From Nocardia harenae NBRC 108248 (lineage in GTDB: Bacteria; Actinomycetota; Actinomycetes; Mycobacteriales; Mycobacteriaceae), in the NCBI RefSeq assembly GCF_001612885.1, contig NZ_BDBH01000001.1, forward strand, positions 558,001 to 622,000: a stretch of 64,000 nucleotides of DNA, written 5' to 3'. Under the pieces are notes generated by a model. It was not told the DNA's origin, did no database searches, and was given only the letters and a program-made list of their open reading frames with translations. Below are positions 62,421-64,000 of this stretch, piece after piece. Positions within the stretch are counted from its first letter, which is position 1. Every line of letters begins with the position of its first letter. The position numbers and the translations under genes were made by a program.

Positions 62421-62959
62421 GCGGCTACCTCCCGGCCCGCGCCGCTGCGATCACCCTCACTACTGCCGGCGGACCGCTCGACATCATCGGCGCATACGCC
62501 CCCTCTCGCGACGCCAGCGCCGCCAAGACCGACCGCAAACGCAAGTGGCTGCACGCCTGCCTCACCGAACTCGCCGCGGATCGCGGCCGCACCCAGATCT
62601 TCCTCGGTGATCTCAACGTCCTCGAACCCGGCCACCAACCGAGTTACCGGTTCTTCTCCGAGTTCGAGTACGACTTCTATCGGCGTCTGACCAGCGAATG
62701 CGGCCTCATCGACGCATTCCGGCACTGCCATCCCGACCTGATCGACCATTCCTGGGTCGGACGCACCGGCGACGGCTATCGATACGACCATCTCCACATC
62801 AGCGTCGACTTGCTGCCCAGGCTCACCGCCTGCGACTACGTTCATCAGCCCCGAATCGGTAAGCTTACCGACCATTCCGGCCTCACCGCCTGCCTGGCGC
62901 TCGATGCCGAGGCCGGACTGATAACGTCCGACCCCACCATGAGCGGCACCCTGTTGTGA
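62405..62959 (+). pseudogene. Endonuclease/exonuclease/phosphatase (EEP) domain, C-terminal part
   Basis: 184 residues that read as the second half of an EEP nuclease: GPLDIIGAYAPSRDAS, TQIFLGDLNVLEPGH (GDxN metal and phosphate motif), RTGDGYRYDHLHIS and LTDHSGLTACL (SDH-like catalytic His). The N-terminal strand with the first metal-binding Asn/Glu (normally 60-80 residues upstream) is missing. The recognisable part begins near 62430, next to the truncated Scr1 gene. It may be a remnant; a short product from an upstream start is possible. The NUDIX gene follows after 48 bp. Confidence 0.65.
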
Positions 62960-63007
62960 CTCCTCGGCCCGGGCCGCCGGGCCACCGATAACCGAACGGA
63001 ACCTGCT

Positions 63008-63496
63008 TTGCACCCTGACGAGCCCGCCGTACGGATCGGCGCCCGTGTGGTCCTGGTGGACGCCGAGGACCGGGTCCTGCTGATCCATGCCCGCGATCCC
63101 GACGCCCCCGACCATCACTGGTGGGAGTTGCCCGGCGGGGGGCAGGATGCCGGTGAAACGCTCCAGCAGACCGCCTGCCGCGAGCTTGCCGAAGAAACCG
63201 GCCTTGTCATCGCCGATGTCGCCGCGCACCTGTGGGACCGAGAAAGCCGCTTCCACTACCGTGGCCGCGACCATCACCGCATCGACAGCGTGTTCCTGGC
63301 TCGGGTCGACACCCCGCTACCGGCGGTCACCCCGAAGCACTCAGCCAACGAACGCGCGGGCATGGTCGAGTGGCGCTGGTGGACCGCCGCCGAACTAGCC
63401 ACGACCACCGACAAACTGCTTCCCGCCGAACTACCCGACCTCGTACCAGCCGTCCTGTCCGGATCGGTGCGCAAACCCCTCGTCTTGCAGGGCTGA
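63008..63496 (+). CDS. NUDIX hydrolase
   Basis: A 162-residue protein with a complete Nudix box: GGGQDAGE, then TACRELAEETGL (GX5EX7REUXEEXGU). It hydrolyses a nucleoside diphosphate linked to some other moiety; the substrate cannot be told. The start is TTG 63008 by frame; no clear ribosome site. It follows the EEP fragment in the same direction, a pairing that may be functional in intact islands. Confidence 0.85.
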   Translation: MHPDEPAVRIGARVVLVDAEDRVLLIHARDPDAPDHHWWELPGGGQDAGETLQQTACRELAEETGLVIADVAAHLWDRESRFHYRGRDHHRIDSVFLARVDTPLPAVTPKHSANERAGMVEWRWWTAAELATTTDKLLPAELPDLVPAVLSGSVRKPLVLQG

Positions 63497-63545
63497 CAGC
63501 AGCACTACCGGCGGCGTGCTCGACGCGGCCGTGGTCCGCGCGGGG

Positions 63546-63968
63546 TCAGCGGGAGAGCGCGCCGCGAATGGAACCGGCGAGGTAGTCCAGGTCGGCGCGC
63601 TGCGGGGAGGTGGCCCGTGCGCGCAGCCCGAACCCGTCGCCCGGCGTGCGCGGGATGACGTGCAGGTGCACGTGGAACACCTCCTGGCCCGCCGTCACCC
63701 CGTCCGCCAGGAAGAAATTGACCCCGTCGCAGCCGACCTCGCTCTCGCGCAGCGCCGCCGCGAGCCGCTGCCCCACCTGGAACAGCTTGCCGCCGAGCGC
63801 CGGGTCGAGCTCGGCGAGGTTGCGCGCCACCACCTTCGGCACCACCAGCAGGTGGCCGGGGGTGACCGGGCGGATGTCGAGGAAGGCGAGCACGTCGGGG
63901 TCGTCGTACACCACGCTGGCCGGTGCCCGCCCGGCGATGATGTCGGCGAAGATCGTGTACGGATTCAC
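63546..63968 (-). CDS. HIT family protein
   Basis: A 140-residue histidine-triad nucleotide hydrolase/transferase: NPYTIFADIIAGRAPASVVYDD, VLAFLDIRPVTPGHLLVVPK, and HVHLHVIPR, the HxHxH catalytic triad. GTG 63968 is the start. Probable AMP-lysine or Ap4A-type hydrolase. Convergent with the NUDIX gene. Confidence 0.9.
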   Translation of the reverse strand: MNPYTIFADIIAGRAPASVVYDDPDVLAFLDIRPVTPGHLLVVPKVVARNLAELDPALGGKLFQVGQRLAAALRESEVGCDGVNFFLADGVTAGQEVFHVHLHVIPRTPGDGFGLRARATSPQRADLDYLAGSIRGALSR

Positions 63969-64000
63969 GGCACCACTATCGCGCAGCGCGAACCGGCGCA

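Overview
The window looks like a chromosomal segment of a mycolic-acid actinobacterium, most likely Nocardia. Reasons: very high G+C; GTG/TTG starts; salicylate-siderophore (nocobactin-type) genes; mycothiol synthase; LmeA and polyprenol-phosphate-mannose synthase for lipoglycans; a gene order that closely follows the Mycobacterium tuberculosis desA1-to-ptrB interval (recalled from memory, not searched). Many genes appear leaderless, with a TANNNT -10 box 6-7 nt before the start codon.

Layout. 1-4.9 kb: the 3' end of an aryl-AMP ligase (nbtT-like) and a salicylate synthase (nbtS-like) with two IdeR-like iron boxes. Between them lies an accessory island: a decayed XRE/TPR regulator, a 2H phosphoesterase and a SLOG protein in one tightly coupled operon, a small ORF coupled to a DUF4254 protein, and a DUF3800 remnant. 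5-12.5 kb: plsB and a HAD-acyltransferase (phospholipid synthesis), a DUF6069 membrane protein, Ppm1-type glycosyltransferase, two TetR regulators (one gamma-butyrolactone-receptor-like) and a Glu-Asp-Phe tRNA cluster. 12.5-14.1 kb: a nearly gene-free stretch with palindromes, an orphan promoter plus terminator, and tRNA-Lys.

14-29.8 kb is the conserved core: desA, dusB, an LCP cell-wall ligase, phoU, the pstSCAB phosphate transporter with a PHO box, mshD, glnR, lmeA, a thioredoxin, a cysteine-rich leader peptide ahead of the DUF4395/rhodanese/sseC sulfur operon, and a leaderless 31-residue membrane protein coupled to an FABP-like gene. 30-36.7 kb: a broken Uma2 gene and the cydA-cydB-cydD-cydC cytochrome bd operon behind a BlaI-like palindrome. 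36.8-41.3 kb: aminodeoxychorismate lyase, YgfZ, MOSC, an in-frame palindromic repeat ORF, asparaginase II and DUF3073.

41.5-56 kb: purine genes purM, purF, purL, purQ and purS, interleaved with a DUF3533 membrane protein, a sterol-carrier-like protein, a CPBP protease, a large alpha/beta hydrolase, YiaA/B, a GT87 mannosyltransferase, an M18 aminopeptidase and a MarR regulator. 56-64 kb: a metallo-beta-lactamase-fold protein, a possible 19-residue amphipathic peptide gene, DUF2334 deacetylase, oligopeptidase B, DUF2330, and a second accessory patch (DUF397, a truncated Scr1-type regulator, a truncated EEP nuclease, NUDIX and HIT proteins).

No insertion sequence, integrase, CRISPR array or complete known defence system was seen. 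The best candidates for undescribed biology are the 2H-phosphoesterase/SLOG operon, the small-peptide transcription units, and the frame-preserving palindromic repeat between the MOSC and asparaginase genes.
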